Assembly (NCBI GenBank): GCA_019358855.1
Contig: JAHHII010000012.1
Coordinates: 1 to 64,000, forward strand
From: Timaviella obliquedivisa GSE-PSE-MK23-08B
GTDB taxonomy: Bacteria; Cyanobacteriota; Cyanobacteriia; Elainellales; Elainellaceae
Direction: 5' to 3'
Length of the DNA: 64,000 nt
Position 1 is the stretch's first letter, and every line of letters starts with the position of its first letter. The notes below the pieces were generated by a model. The model worked only from the letters and a program-made list of their open reading frames with translations, searched no databases and was not told the origin of the DNA. Positions 8,577 to 17,560 of this stretch are shown piece by piece. Both the position numbers and the translations under genes were made by a program.

Positions 8577-9431
8577 CTAGTTCTCGATCGCCATAACCTT
8601 CCGATGATGATAATCATAACGATCGCCATGACTCAAAATATGGACACGTAAGTTATGAATACTGATAGGGTCAGTTGAGCCCACGGTCGGAAAGTTAGCA
8701 AATAAAGCTTCTGCGGGGTCAACAACAGTGACTGTGCCTTTGCCAATGACCTGGAAAATGCCGCTACTTTCAAACAAGGCACAGGTATCTTCATCAATTC
8801 CAATCCCCAGCTTATCAGGATGGGAAGCAACTGCACTCATTAACCGCGCCATCCGGTTACGGTTATGAAAGTGCTGATCAACAATTACTTCAGGAACAAT
8901 ACCTAAGCCAAGAGTCATATCGACTAGGGCACGATTGGGCGATTCACCACTGCCGCCCCCTGCAATCATCTGCAAACCCATAACAGCCGCCCCTGCGCTG
9001 GTTCCTGCCAGGGTCACTGCGCCAAGTTGTGCACGCTTTCGGACAATTTCCATCATTGGCGTATCTGCTAATAGGCCGCAGAGTCGTAGCTGATCTCCGC
9101 CTGTCAGAAAAATGCCTGTACAGCTTTCCACATAGTTAAGCCAGGTAGGGTCTTCGCTTTGGGCACGATCTTGAATATCAATCACTTCGATCGCTTTTGC
9201 ACCCATTTCGCTAAAGATAGTTTCATAGCGATTGCCAATAATGGCGGGTTCACGAGAGGCGCAAGGCACAATGGCGATACGAGAATCTTCCCCTCCAGAC
9301 CGTTGAAAGAAGGTCTGGAGGATTTGTTTCCCTTGAATTTTGTCTTCGGCACCGCCAATAATCATGACGGCGTGTTTAGTAGGCTGGGGCATCCTTAAAT
9401 CAAGGAACGTGAGGTCTGGTTGCAGTATCAT
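8577..9431 (-). CDS. cphB: Cyanophycinase
   Basis: A serine-type exopeptidase of family S51 that cuts cyanophycin into beta-Asp-Arg dipeptides. The motif 'LAGTSAGAAVMG' holds the catalytic Ser near residue 145; 'TGGDQLRLCGLLADTP' and 'VDQHFHNRNRMARL' are signature segments. The frame opens at 9500. I chose the ATG at 9431, whose product begins MILQPDLTFLDLRMPQ like the N-terminus I recall for filamentous cyanobacteria. An ATG at 9392 would give 271 residues, the Synechocystis length. The gene leads the cphBA pair. Confidence 0.93.
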   Translation of the reverse strand: MILQPDLTFLDLRMPQPTKHAVMIIGGAEDKIQGKQILQTFFQRSGGEDSRIAIVPCASREPAIIGNRYETIFSEMGAKAIEVIDIQDRAQSEDPTWLNYVESCTGIFLTGGDQLRLCGLLADTPMMEIVRKRAQLGAVTLAGTSAGAAVMGLQMIAGGGSGESPNRALVDMTLGLGIVPEVIVDQHFHNRNRMARLMSAVASHPDKLGIGIDEDTCALFESSGIFQVIGKGTVTVVDPAEALFANFPTVGSTDPISIHNLRVHILSHGDRYDYHHRKVMAIEN

Positions 9432-9663
9432 ATCGCTTCGGGACAAGAAGTGAGTGATCTGTTCCAATCGCTGATTTAGAGAAAGGGGATTCCTGTTCAT
9501 CTTTTGATATCAATGGGGCAAGTGAAGGCAGACAGGAGCAAGGTTGACTCTTGACTAGAAGGTTCGCACGAATTTGGACATTGCCCTGGATCCAGCCTAG
9601 TATCTCATTTTGTGCTCAACTTTTATCAGACTGCCTGATTCAGGCTGGCTTAGTGTTGTAAAT

Positions 9664-9705
9664 AGCCTATCGGTTTGAAGAGTCAGGAATAGTATCGATG
9701 TTTAC
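9664..9705 (-). promoter_or_regulatory. Putative NtcA-activated promoter for cphBA
   Basis: On the minus strand GTAAACATCGATAC (9705-9692) is a perfect GTA-N8-TAC NtcA site. It is followed by exactly 22 bases and then TAGGCT (9669-9664), which fits the TAN3T -10 box of the canonical class II NtcA promoter. Transcription would start near 9657, leaving a leader of about 225 bases before the chosen cphB start. In the plus direction no TAN3T box lies at the right distance, so the divergent prenyltransferase gene is a less likely target. NtcA control of cyanophycin genes is known in other cyanobacteria; here it is inferred from sequence. Confidence 0.7.
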
Positions 9706-9763
9706 TCCAGTACACTAGTCAACAGATGATTTTTGCTCGGTAGATTTTGACGGACTTAAACCT

Positions 9764-10642
9764 ATGGTGACTAGGCAACCGCAACCAGAACCCTCTTGGC
9801 GGGCGATCGCTCGTCTGCTGCGCTGGGATAAGCCTGCGGGACGATTAATTCTCATGATTCCGGCGCTGTGGGCGGTCGTGTTGGCATCGCAAGGAAAGCC
9901 AGAACCGCTGCTGGTGGGAGTCATTATTTTGGGCACGCTGGCGACCAGTGCGGCAGGGTGTGTGGTGAATGATTTGTGGGATCGCAATATTGATCCCAAG
10001 GTCAAGCGAACCCGCGATCGCCCCCTTGCCTCACGGGCGCTTTCGGCAAAGACCGGGTTTGGAGTCATGCTGGTTGCCTTTGCCTGTGCTTTGGGGCTGG
10101 CTCAGTATCTCAATCCTTTTAGTTTTTGGCTGTGTGTCGCAGCGGTGCCGTTTATTATCTTTTACCCAGCCGCGAAAAGAGTTTTTCCGGTGCCACAGTT
10201 GGTGCTGTCAATTTGCTGGGGGTTTGCAGTGTTGATTTGCTGGAGTGCAGTCATAAGGGGATTGGAACCTGCAACTTGGCTACTGTGGGGAGCGACAGTG
10301 CTGTGGACTTTGGGGTTTGATACAGTTTATGCAATGGCAGATCGAGAAGACGATGAGCGGGTAGGAGTTAAATCAAGCGCGCGTTTCTTTGGACAGTATG
10401 CAGCACAAGCTGTGGGGCTGTTTTTTGCGGGAAGTGCAGGTTTGTTAGCAGGGTTAGGAGCTTTGTTGAATTTAAATCTCTGGTTTTGGGTTTCGCTAGG
10501 GTTAGCAATTTTAGGGTGGGCTTATCACTATCAACTCATTCGTCCGGCAAAGCCCATGGGAACCGTGTATGGGCAGGTATTTCAACAAAATGTTGGGGTG
10601 GGATTTATTTTGTTAGCAGGGATGATTTTAGGATCTTGGTAA
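9764..10642 (+). CDS. plqA: 4-hydroxybenzoate polyprenyltransferase (UbiA family, plastoquinone pathway)
   Basis: This 292-residue membrane enzyme attaches a long prenyl chain to 4-hydroxybenzoate, an early step of cyanobacterial plastoquinone synthesis. The first Asp-rich motif is 'NDLWDRNID' (69-77), binding prenyl diphosphate through Mg, and the second is 'YAMADREDD' near 195. About eight hydrophobic segments follow the UbiA pattern. The symbol follows the Synechocystis homologue; ubiA would also be used. It is divergent from cphB. A phosphoribosyltransferase follows 48 bases on. Confidence 0.92.
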   Translation: MVTRQPQPEPSWRAIARLLRWDKPAGRLILMIPALWAVVLASQGKPEPLLVGVIILGTLATSAAGCVVNDLWDRNIDPKVKRTRDRPLASRALSAKTGFGVMLVAFACALGLAQYLNPFSFWLCVAAVPFIIFYPAAKRVFPVPQLVLSICWGFAVLICWSAVIRGLEPATWLLWGATVLWTLGFDTVYAMADREDDERVGVKSSARFFGQYAAQAVGLFFAGSAGLLAGLGALLNLNLWFWVSLGLAILGWAYHYQLIRPAKPMGTVYGQVFQQNVGVGFILLAGMILGSW

Positions 10643-10690
10643 AGTAAAAATAGCTGGCTGGGCTGGATTGAAAAACGGGAGGCGAATTCG

Positions 10691-11344
10691 ATGAAACAAC
10701 GATTTCACGATCGCACTGAAGCGGGAAAGCTTCTGGCTGCCCAGTTGAGTGAGTATGCCGACCGTTCGGATGTTTGGGTGCTGGGGCTGCCGAGAGGCGG
10801 AGTGCCTGTGGCGTATGAGATTGCTCAGGCTTTAAATTTGCCGCTTGATATTTGTTTGGTGCGAAAGTTAGGAGTGCCCGGGCAGCCAGAGCTAGCAATG
10901 GGAGCGATCGCTCCGGGTGGCGTGATGGTGCTAAATCACGAAATTTTGGAGTCGATTAGGATTTCGCGCCCAGCATTTCAAGAGGTGATAGAGAGCGAGC
11001 AGCAGGAGTTGGAGCGCCGCGATCGCACCTATCGAGAAAATCGTCCTGAGCTTGATATCCAAGGGAAGACAGTGATTTTGGTCGATGATGGGATTGCGAC
11101 GGGTTCAACCATAAGGGCAGCGATCGCCACGCTTCGCCAAAAGATTCCTCAAGAAATAGTGGTGGCAGTTCCAGTGGCACCTATTTCTACTGATGAATCG
11201 TTGAGGACAATTGTAGACAAAGTTGTTTGCCTTAATTTGCCTGAGCGGCTCAACGCCATTGGCATGTGGTACGTCGATTTCTCTCAAACTTCTGATCAAG
11301 AAGTCCGATATCTTTTGGCGCAGCAGACAATTAGAACCACATGA
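10691..11344 (+). CDS. Phosphoribosyltransferase family protein
   Basis: This 217-residue protein is of the type I phosphoribosyltransferase fold. The PRPP loop 'VILVDDGIATGSTI' lies near residues 129-142, and 'GLPRGGVPVAYEIA' near 33-46 is typical of a broad group often annotated only as phosphoribosyltransferase. It lacks features that would assign a base substrate. It starts 48 bases after plqA on the same strand, so both may share a transcript, but no functional link is known. Confidence 0.85.
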   Translation: MKQRFHDRTEAGKLLAAQLSEYADRSDVWVLGLPRGGVPVAYEIAQALNLPLDICLVRKLGVPGQPELAMGAIAPGGVMVLNHEILESIRISRPAFQEVIESEQQELERRDRTYRENRPELDIQGKTVILVDDGIATGSTIRAAIATLRQKIPQEIVVAVPVAPISTDESLRTIVDKVVCLNLPERLNAIGMWYVDFSQTSDQEVRYLLAQQTIRTT

Positions 11345-11425
11345 TTAAATCATGATGCGATCGCGTCCTGCCTCTATAGTTTTAAACCTACACTAGAAAA
11401 TATCTCTCCTCATCTACGCAACATC

Positions 11426-12454
11426 ATGCAAGTTCGGTTTCAAGTCATTCGCCAAAACGCCGATACTCCTCCGCGAGTTCAAACCTACGACTTAGAAGTT
11501 GATCCTGGCAATACTATTCTCGATTGCCTTAATCGCATTAAATGGGAGCAAGATGGCAGCCTGGCATATCGCAAAAACTGCCGAAACACGATTTGCGGAA
11601 GCTGCTCAATGCGAATTAATGGGCGATCGGCTCTGGCTTGTAAGGAGAACGTCGGCAGCGAAGCGGCTCGGCTCCAGCACATTGCAGCCGCCAACTCCAG
11701 CGCCACTGTTGATGCAGTTCCGACCTTTACGATCGCCCCCATGGGCAACATGCCCGTTATTAAAGATTTGGTCGTGGACATGCAGAGCTTTTGGGACAAT
11801 CTGCAAGCAGTTGCTCCTTACGTGAGTACTGAGGCGCGGCAACTCCCTGAACGAGAATTTTTGCAATCTCCTGAAGAACGCGATCGCCTTAACCAGGTCG
11901 GCAACTGCATTCTCTGTGGAGCTTGCTACTCAGAGTGCAACGCCCGGGAGGTCGATGCTACTTTTGTAGGCCCCCACGCCCTTGCCAAAGCCTATCGGAC
12001 AGTTGCCGATCCCCGCGACGGACGCACTGAAGAACGCTTAGAGCACTACAGCCAGGGTACAGCAGGCGTTTGGGGCTGCACTCGCTGCTCTTTCTGCGAT
12101 GCGGTTTGCCCAATGGAAGTTGCACCGATGGAGCAAATCAGTAAAATTAAGCAAGAAATTCTCGATCGCCAAGACGACCAATCGAGCCTGCCCGTTCGTC
12201 ATCGCAAGGTGCTGATTAACCTGGTGAAGGAAGGCGGCTGGCTTGACGAGCGTAAGTTTGGCATCAGAGTCGTCAGCAATTCGCTACGAGATTTACGAGG
12301 ACTCATGAGTCTAGGGCCGTTGGGTCTGCGAATGTTGGCACGGGGAAAATTTCCCTTTGGGTTTGAGCCTTCGACAGGAGTAGATGAAGTGCGATCGCTA
12401 ATTGAAGCCGTACAAAGTTTGGAAGCGGAATCGACTCAAGCGCCAAAATCCTAA
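11426..12454 (+). CDS. sdhB: Succinate dehydrogenase/fumarate reductase iron-sulfur subunit
   Basis: This 342-residue electron-transfer subunit passes electrons from succinate through three Fe-S clusters to the quinone pool of the thylakoid membrane. Cys52, 57, 60 and 72 give the plant-type [2Fe-2S] site. 'CILCGACYSEC' (161-171) and 'CTRCSFCDAVCP' (218-229) supply the ligands for the other two clusters. The protein is longer than E. coli SdhB (about 240), with an extra C-terminal stretch, as usual in cyanobacteria. No sdhA lies next to it, again the usual cyanobacterial arrangement. Confidence 0.95.
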   Translation: MQVRFQVIRQNADTPPRVQTYDLEVDPGNTILDCLNRIKWEQDGSLAYRKNCRNTICGSCSMRINGRSALACKENVGSEAARLQHIAAANSSATVDAVPTFTIAPMGNMPVIKDLVVDMQSFWDNLQAVAPYVSTEARQLPEREFLQSPEERDRLNQVGNCILCGACYSECNAREVDATFVGPHALAKAYRTVADPRDGRTEERLEHYSQGTAGVWGCTRCSFCDAVCPMEVAPMEQISKIKQEILDRQDDQSSLPVRHRKVLINLVKEGGWLDERKFGIRVVSNSLRDLRGLMSLGPLGLRMLARGKFPFGFEPSTGVDEVRSLIEAVQSLEAESTQAPKS

Positions 12455-12572
12455 CAAGTTCAATTAATTTACCACCGCAAGAAACCAACAAAATCGCCTG
12501 TTCCCCCGCTAAATCTTTCGGGAACCCTAGTCCTAGTTCACCCACTCACATTGGCAGCAGGACATTTAGGGC

Positions 12573-13532
12573 ATGGGCAAAAAAACAATTGGAATGCTTT
12601 CGTCCTACCCAGGACTTACCCAAGGCGATTGGATGTGGAACCAAACGCCCCATCATTTTGGGGTTTGGGGCAATGTTCAACTTTTAGCTCAAGCCGAGCA
12701 GCCCGACTTTCTTCTATTGTATAACTTCCACGATTTCAAACCTACGCCTCCTCAAGGTTGGCTGCAACGGTTTAAGAAACCACCCCAACTTTCGCCAGAG
12801 GCAGCAAAAATCAAGTTTCGTAGCGTACCTCAACAACGAGTTATTTCCCTGGTGAGAGAACCGCCCTTTGCTGAAAAGCTGAAGCAAAGGACAGCAGATT
12901 ATGAACAGTCAAAAGTTCATTGTGGGTACGTTTCGGGCCCAGATGATTTGGCTCCTGTGCCGGATTATATGCCTGCTATTTGGTATGTCAATCAACCTTT
13001 TCGACAGCTTGATCAGGGTGCCGTGCCTGAAAAGATTCGCCCTTGCTCTTGGGTCACCTCAGGCATCGATCGCACTCATAACCATCGCCAACGTCTGGCA
13101 TTCCTCAAGCTGCTCCAAGACCATCGCCTTAATTTTGATTTATATGGACGCAATCTACCTGCCGGGTCTAAGAGCTTTGGCTCAGTGGCTAATAAATCCC
13201 ATGCTTTAGCGCCTTACTACTACAATTTGGCGATCGAAAATTATGCCGATAACGGTTGGTATGTCAGCGAAAAGCTGTGGGATGCTCTGCTGTCGTGGTG
13301 TCTGCCCATTTATTATGGTGGGTCGGCTGCCGATAAACTGCTGCCGCCTGGAAGCTTTCTCAAGTTGCCTAGTCTTGATGAACAGGGTTTGCAGTACATC
13401 CAAGAAGTAACGGCAACGCCCGATGCTTGGTACGCGGCGAAAGATGCGATCGCTGAGGCTCGACAAATTATTTTACACAAGTTGAATTTGGTCAACTGGC
13501 TCTCGGATTTTGTCGACAAGTTTGATCATTAA
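12573..13532 (+). CDS. Glycosyltransferase family 10 (fucosyltransferase-like) protein
   Basis: This 319-residue protein carries the GT10 C-terminal signature 'LAIENYADNGWYVSEKLWDALLSWCLPIYYGG' in the region 212-245, the GDP-sugar site of alpha-1,3-fucosyltransferases. 'KSHALAPYYYNLAIEN' precedes it. The acceptor is unknown, and the donor is probably GDP-fucose by family. It is followed by two paralogous glycosyltransferase-like genes in the same direction, suggesting a small surface-glycan cluster. A GGAC-type ribosome site is weak. Confidence 0.87.
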   Translation: MGKKTIGMLSSYPGLTQGDWMWNQTPHHFGVWGNVQLLAQAEQPDFLLLYNFHDFKPTPPQGWLQRFKKPPQLSPEAAKIKFRSVPQQRVISLVREPPFAEKLKQRTADYEQSKVHCGYVSGPDDLAPVPDYMPAIWYVNQPFRQLDQGAVPEKIRPCSWVTSGIDRTHNHRQRLAFLKLLQDHRLNFDLYGRNLPAGSKSFGSVANKSHALAPYYYNLAIENYADNGWYVSEKLWDALLSWCLPIYYGGSAADKLLPPGSFLKLPSLDEQGLQYIQEVTATPDAWYAAKDAIAEARQIILHKLNLVNWLSDFVDKFDH

Positions 13533-13573
13533 GATTCACCAGTTGTAAACCTTATTCTTTATCCTCAAACGCC

Positions 13574-14575
13574 ATGACTGACGGAATTTATACCCTCGCC
13601 AATGACCATGTTTTCGACCAATTAGTGGCTTTGCTAAACAGCATTGAAACAAACGCCAGCAACCTGCCCGTATGCGTCATTGCCTATAACGATAACCTCG
13701 ATCGTGTGCGGGCAGAAATTGCCAACCGTCCTAACGTGACGCTAATGGACGACCCTACTATCTTCGCCCGTTGGAGAGAGTTTTCAGCCCAGGTTTGGGC
13801 AACGCATCCCCATGCCCTAGCGACTTGGAAGAAAGAAGGAATTGATGGCGTTTATCGTCTAAGTTGCAATCATCGTTATGCTTCGTTTGATGTCGAGGCT
13901 CCCTTCGATCGCTTCGTTTACCTTGATGCCGATACCTTGGTACTCGATTCGTTAGACATAATTTTTGAAAGCCTGAACGATCATGATTTTGTTACCTATG
14001 ATTTTCAGTTCAAAGATCCGTCCCACATTTTCAATTTAATCTCCCCCAAATTGTTAGACATCTTTCCACCAGAGCGACTACAAACAGAAATCTTTTGTTC
14101 GGGTTGCTACGCTTCTAAGAAAGGTTTATTTTCTCCAGAGCAGTTAGAAAATTTGGTGTCTAAGCTGGCGGCAGGTGAGGCAGAAGTGCTTTATTTGAAA
14201 GCACCTAATCAATCGGTGCTGAATTACATTACCCTGCGATCGGGCATTGCAATTCACAATCTAGCGGTGCATTTGCCCTTAGAAAAACGCACGGGTAACT
14301 CGGTCACTTCAAAACATTTTGAGTGGCGCGATCGTGTTCTTTATGATCATGGAAAACGGGTCACTTATTTGCATTACATTGGTCTATCGAGCCAGTTATT
14401 TAGCAAGCTTTGTGCAGGTGAAAACGTTTATTTTCCTTACCGAGAAACATTCTTGCACTACCGCTATTTGTATGAACCCGAAAAGCAACCGATGCTGCTG
14501 GATCAGTTGCCTGATCAGCCCAATAATCAGCAAAGTTTGACTCGACGAGTATTGCAAAAACTAGGGATGGGTTAG
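13574..14575 (+). CDS. Npun_R2821/Npun_R2823 family glycosyltransferase-like protein (copy 1)
   Basis: This 333-residue cytosolic protein has a nucleotide-sugar-binding fold like GT8. The N-terminus 'DGIYTLANDHVFDQLVALLNSI' and the D-x-D-type motif 'FVYLDADTLVLDSL' near residues 115-128 are those of the Npun_R2821/R2823 family. The late motif 'HYIGLSS' and the tail 'FLHYRYLYEP' are shared with the next gene. It starts 41 bases after the GT10 gene. The sugar and acceptor are not known. Confidence 0.87.
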   Translation: MTDGIYTLANDHVFDQLVALLNSIETNASNLPVCVIAYNDNLDRVRAEIANRPNVTLMDDPTIFARWREFSAQVWATHPHALATWKKEGIDGVYRLSCNHRYASFDVEAPFDRFVYLDADTLVLDSLDIIFESLNDHDFVTYDFQFKDPSHIFNLISPKLLDIFPPERLQTEIFCSGCYASKKGLFSPEQLENLVSKLAAGEAEVLYLKAPNQSVLNYITLRSGIAIHNLAVHLPLEKRTGNSVTSKHFEWRDRVLYDHGKRVTYLHYIGLSSQLFSKLCAGENVYFPYRETFLHYRYLYEPEKQPMLLDQLPDQPNNQQSLTRRVLQKLGMG

Positions 14576-14675
14576 GTCTTTTACCTTAATCGATTAGTCT
14601 TTTCCTTCTAGATAAATTTCTTCTAGATAACTGAGTAGACCGTCTCTACAAAATCCTTTACTTTTGGTATTAATT

Positions 14676-15590
14676 ATGACTCGCGGAATTTATATCACAG
14701 CCAACGATCGCGTGACCGAACACGCGATCGCCCTACTCAACAGCATTCGGTTTTACGATCCTGAAATTCCGGTAGTATTGATTCCTTATGATGACCAATA
14801 TCAAGCCGTAGCCGAGTTATTGGGTCAAAAATATGGCGTTACGGTCTACGAAGATTTAGAGTTTATCGATCGCCTTTCTAACAAGCTGCATCAGGTGTTT
14901 GGCGATCGCTTCTTTGCCCGTCCTAACCAATTTCGCAAACAAGCTTGCTGGTTTGGTTCCTTCGACGAATTTATCTACATTGACACCGACATTGTAGTTT
15001 TTGAAAGAATTAGCGATAACCTCAACTACTTGTCGGAGTACGATTTCATTTGCTCCGATTATCAACATGCAGGCGGCATCGCCAATGTCTTCTCAGCCAA
15101 AGTATTTGAAGACGGTATTTTTACCGAAGCTGAATGTCAAGATATTTTTAACGGCGGTTTTTGGGGTTCTAAGAAAAATCGCATCTCCGAAGCAGAACTC
15201 TATGAAGTTTTTAGTGAGTGCGCGGCACATCCCGAATACTTCGACTTTTCTCAAAAAACTTCAGACCAACCCATCATTAACTACATGATGCTCAAGCGCA
15301 TTCCCAAGCGCTTCAACATTGTCCGTCGCCCTGGCAAAGCTCCTGGCAATTGGGCAGGAACTCCTCACTTCATCAAAGTTGGTGAAGATCGCCTGATTGA
15401 TCCTAAAACCAGTAATCAAACCTTGCAGTACCTTCACTGGGCAGGCATGAAAATTCAGCCTGGTTGTTCCTATTGGGAAATTTGGGAGCATTACCGCTAT
15501 CTCAACGAACCCAAGCCCCAAGCAATGGTGCCCGCGCAACCCACTTGGCTGCAACGAGCCGCAAAAAAGCTCTTAGCTAGTAAGCCCTGA
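14676..15590 (+). CDS. Npun_R2821/Npun_R2823 family glycosyltransferase-like protein (copy 2)
   Basis: This 304-residue paralogue of the preceding gene begins MTRGIYITANDRVTEHAIALLNSI in the same pattern and has 'FIYIDTDIVVFERI' as its D-x-D segment near residue 100. The tail 'EHYRYLNEPK' mirrors copy 1. The ATG at 14676 is chosen over an in-frame TTG at 14664, which adds only four residues. The two copies differ widely enough to be an old duplication, probably adding different sugars. Confidence 0.87.
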   Translation: MTRGIYITANDRVTEHAIALLNSIRFYDPEIPVVLIPYDDQYQAVAELLGQKYGVTVYEDLEFIDRLSNKLHQVFGDRFFARPNQFRKQACWFGSFDEFIYIDTDIVVFERISDNLNYLSEYDFICSDYQHAGGIANVFSAKVFEDGIFTEAECQDIFNGGFWGSKKNRISEAELYEVFSECAAHPEYFDFSQKTSDQPIINYMMLKRIPKRFNIVRRPGKAPGNWAGTPHFIKVGEDRLIDPKTSNQTLQYLHWAGMKIQPGCSYWEIWEHYRYLNEPKPQAMVPAQPTWLQRAAKKLLASKP

Positions 15591-15616
15591 ACAGCCATAC
15601 CTTAACTGAACGTTAA

Positions 15617-15650
15617 AACTCTCCTGTTTACTGGAAAAGATAGGAGAGTT
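15617..15650 (+). terminator. Hairpin between the glycosyltransferase gene and the convergent YggT gene
   Basis: AACTCTCCT and AGGAGAGTT form a perfect 9-bp stem with a 16-base loop. There is no strong T-run on either side, and the right arm touches the YggT stop codon. A shared terminator of the two convergent genes is likely but not certain. Confidence 0.5.
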
Positions 15651-15933
15651 AGCCCATCATCTTCAAGAGTCCTTGCTGTCCTAATAAGATTTCCCTCAGC
15701 AAACTAAAAATTCCGAACCAAATAATCGGTGCAATATCCACTCCTCCCCAAGGCTGAACAATTTTTCGCATCGGAATCAGCAAAGGCTCTGTCGGAATTG
15801 CCACTAGAATAAACGGGAATCGATTCAATTCTGCTTGAGGATACCAAGTCAAAATGATGCGGAAGATAAACAACAGCATCATTACGCCTAAGAAAATAGC
15901 TAAAGCCAGAGATCCGATCGCAGCAATATCCAT
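15649..15933 (-). CDS. YggT-family membrane protein
   Basis: This 94-residue protein has two hydrophobic segments (about 4-27 and 68-85) around 'RIILTWYPQAELNRFP' and 'TEPLLIPMRKIVQPWGGVDIAPI', the pattern of the YggT (Ycf19/CCB3-like) family. Homologues in cyanobacteria and plastids have been linked to cytochrome b6 maturation or cell shape, but the role of this copy is unknown. It ends head-on with the glycosyltransferase gene. Confidence 0.88.
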   Translation of the reverse strand: MDIAAIGSLALAIFLGVMMLLFIFRIILTWYPQAELNRFPFILVAIPTEPLLIPMRKIVQPWGGVDIAPIIWFGIFSLLREILLGQQGLLKMMG

Positions 15934-16084
15934 AAAAGTTTTGAACGATATATCAACCTATAAATTGTAGATCCGATCGCCAAATCTCAGTTTCCTGAGT
16001 ATTTGAGATCCGTAAAGAACACGCCTCCCAAGCATTGCGCTAGCGTAGAGATAGACTCTACGAATAGGACTTAGCGGCAAGACT

Positions 16085-17560
16085 ATGGCGAAGCAGCGAT
16101 CGCTTTACGTATGCAACGAATGTGGTGCAGAATCTTCTCAATATTTTGGCAGATGCCCATCCTGCGGCAGTTGGAACTCTCTGGTTGAACAGCTTATTGC
16201 CCCTGCGGCAAATAACCGGGTTGCCGCGATCGCCCGTGGTAGCAAATCTCGTTCGACCGACCCATCCAGCGCTACATCTCCTCAGCCGATCACTGCTCTT
16301 ACCCTCACTCAAATCAAAGACTATCCATTGTCCCGGATCTCGTCGGGCTACACCGAATTCGATCGCGTTCTGGGCGGCGGCATTGTCCCAGGTTCCCTCG
16401 TTTTGATTGGGGGCGATCCAGGCATTGGCAAATCGACGTTATTGTTACAAGTTGCCAACCTGTTAGCCGCAAGCCATCGAACGCTTTATGTCTGTGCCGA
16501 AGAATCAGGACAGCAGGTGAAATTGCGATCGCAGCGTTTGGGCATTGCCAATGTAGATCCAAAGAAAAAGTTATCTTCAGGGGACACAATTGGTAACAAT
16601 TTATACTTGCTGCCCGAAACAGATCTAGAAACAATTTTAAGAGAGTTAGAATCACTCCGTCCGCAAGTGGCAGTGATTGACAGTATTCAAGCGCTTTACT
16701 TCTCGTCATTAAACTCTTCGCCAGGGTCGGTGGCACAGGTCAGGGAATGCACCTCCGCACTGATGCAGGTTGCTAAACGTGAAAGTATTAGCCTATTCAT
16801 TGTGGGACATGTGACTAAAGAAGGCGCGATCGCAGGGCCCAAGGTTTTAGAACATTTGGTCGATACCGTTCTGTATTTTGAAGGCGATCGCTTTGCGAGC
16901 CATCGTCTGCTTCGCTCTGTTAAAAACCGCTTTGGCGCAACCCATGAACTGGGCGTTTTTGAAATGGCAGAGGGCGGACTCGAAGAAGTGACTAATCCTT
17001 CCGAGCTATTTTTAGGCAACCGCGATGAACAAACCCCTGGTACCGCAACCATTGTGGCGTGCGAAGGCACTCGTCCCCTAGTCGTCGAACTTCAGGCACT
17101 GGTTAGCCCCACTAGCTACTCCTCACCCCGCCGCTCAACAACTGGGATTGAATATAACAGACTGTTACAAATTCTAGCCGTGTTGGAAAAGCGGGTTGGA
17201 ATTCCTCTTTCTAAACTAGATGCTTATGTCTCTGCATCCGGTGGTCTGAATGTGAGTGAACCCGCAGCCGACCTAGGAATCGCGATCGCCATTGCCGCCA
17301 GTTTTCGTGACCGAGTGGTTGACCCTACTACCGTTTTAATTGGAGAGGTGGGATTAGGAGGACAGATTCGCCCCGTCTCCCAAATGGAATTACGCCTTAA
17401 GGAAGCCGCCAAATTGGGTTTTAAGCGCGCCATTATACCCAGCGCTCAAAGCTTGTCCAGCCTCAATTTAGAGGTCATTCCAGTCTCTAGAGTTGTCGAT
17501 GCGATCGCGGCAGCCCTGGGTTCAGGACGAGCCGCCTCAGCCGAAAACACGCTTGAGTAA
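16085..17560 (+). CDS. radA: DNA repair protein RadA
   Basis: This 491-residue RecA-like ATPase processes branched recombination intermediates. In order it has a C4 zinc finger (Cys10, 13, 24, 27), a linker, Walker A 'GDPGIGKST' (110-118), the RadA signature 'KNRFG' near 280, and a C-terminal Lon-protease-like domain ('GGLNVSEPAADLGIAIAIAAS', 'GEVGLGGQIRPV'). The linker between zinc finger and ATPase is Ser/Thr/Pro-rich. A small perfect hairpin (CGTAGAG-N5-CTCTACG, 16045-16063) lies just upstream. Confidence 0.96.
   Translation: MAKQRSLYVCNECGAESSQYFGRCPSCGSWNSLVEQLIAPAANNRVAAIARGSKSRSTDPSSATSPQPITALTLTQIKDYPLSRISSGYTEFDRVLGGGIVPGSLVLIGGDPGIGKSTLLLQVANLLAASHRTLYVCAEESGQQVKLRSQRLGIANVDPKKKLSSGDTIGNNLYLLPETDLETILRELESLRPQVAVIDSIQALYFSSLNSSPGSVAQVRECTSALMQVAKRESISLFIVGHVTKEGAIAGPKVLEHLVDTVLYFEGDRFASHRLLRSVKNRFGATHELGVFEMAEGGLEEVTNPSELFLGNRDEQTPGTATIVACEGTRPLVVELQALVSPTSYSSPRRSTTGIEYNRLLQILAVLEKRVGIPLSKLDAYVSASGGLNVSEPAADLGIAIAIAASFRDRVVDPTTVLIGEVGLGGQIRPVSQMELRLKEAAKLGFKRAIIPSAQSLSSLNLEVIPVSRVVDAIAAALGSGRAASAENTLE

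Noticed and set aside
9692-9763. NtcA control of the divergent prenyltransferase gene
   Set aside because: The GTAN8TAC site is palindromic, but no TAN3T box lies 22-23 bases on in the plus direction.
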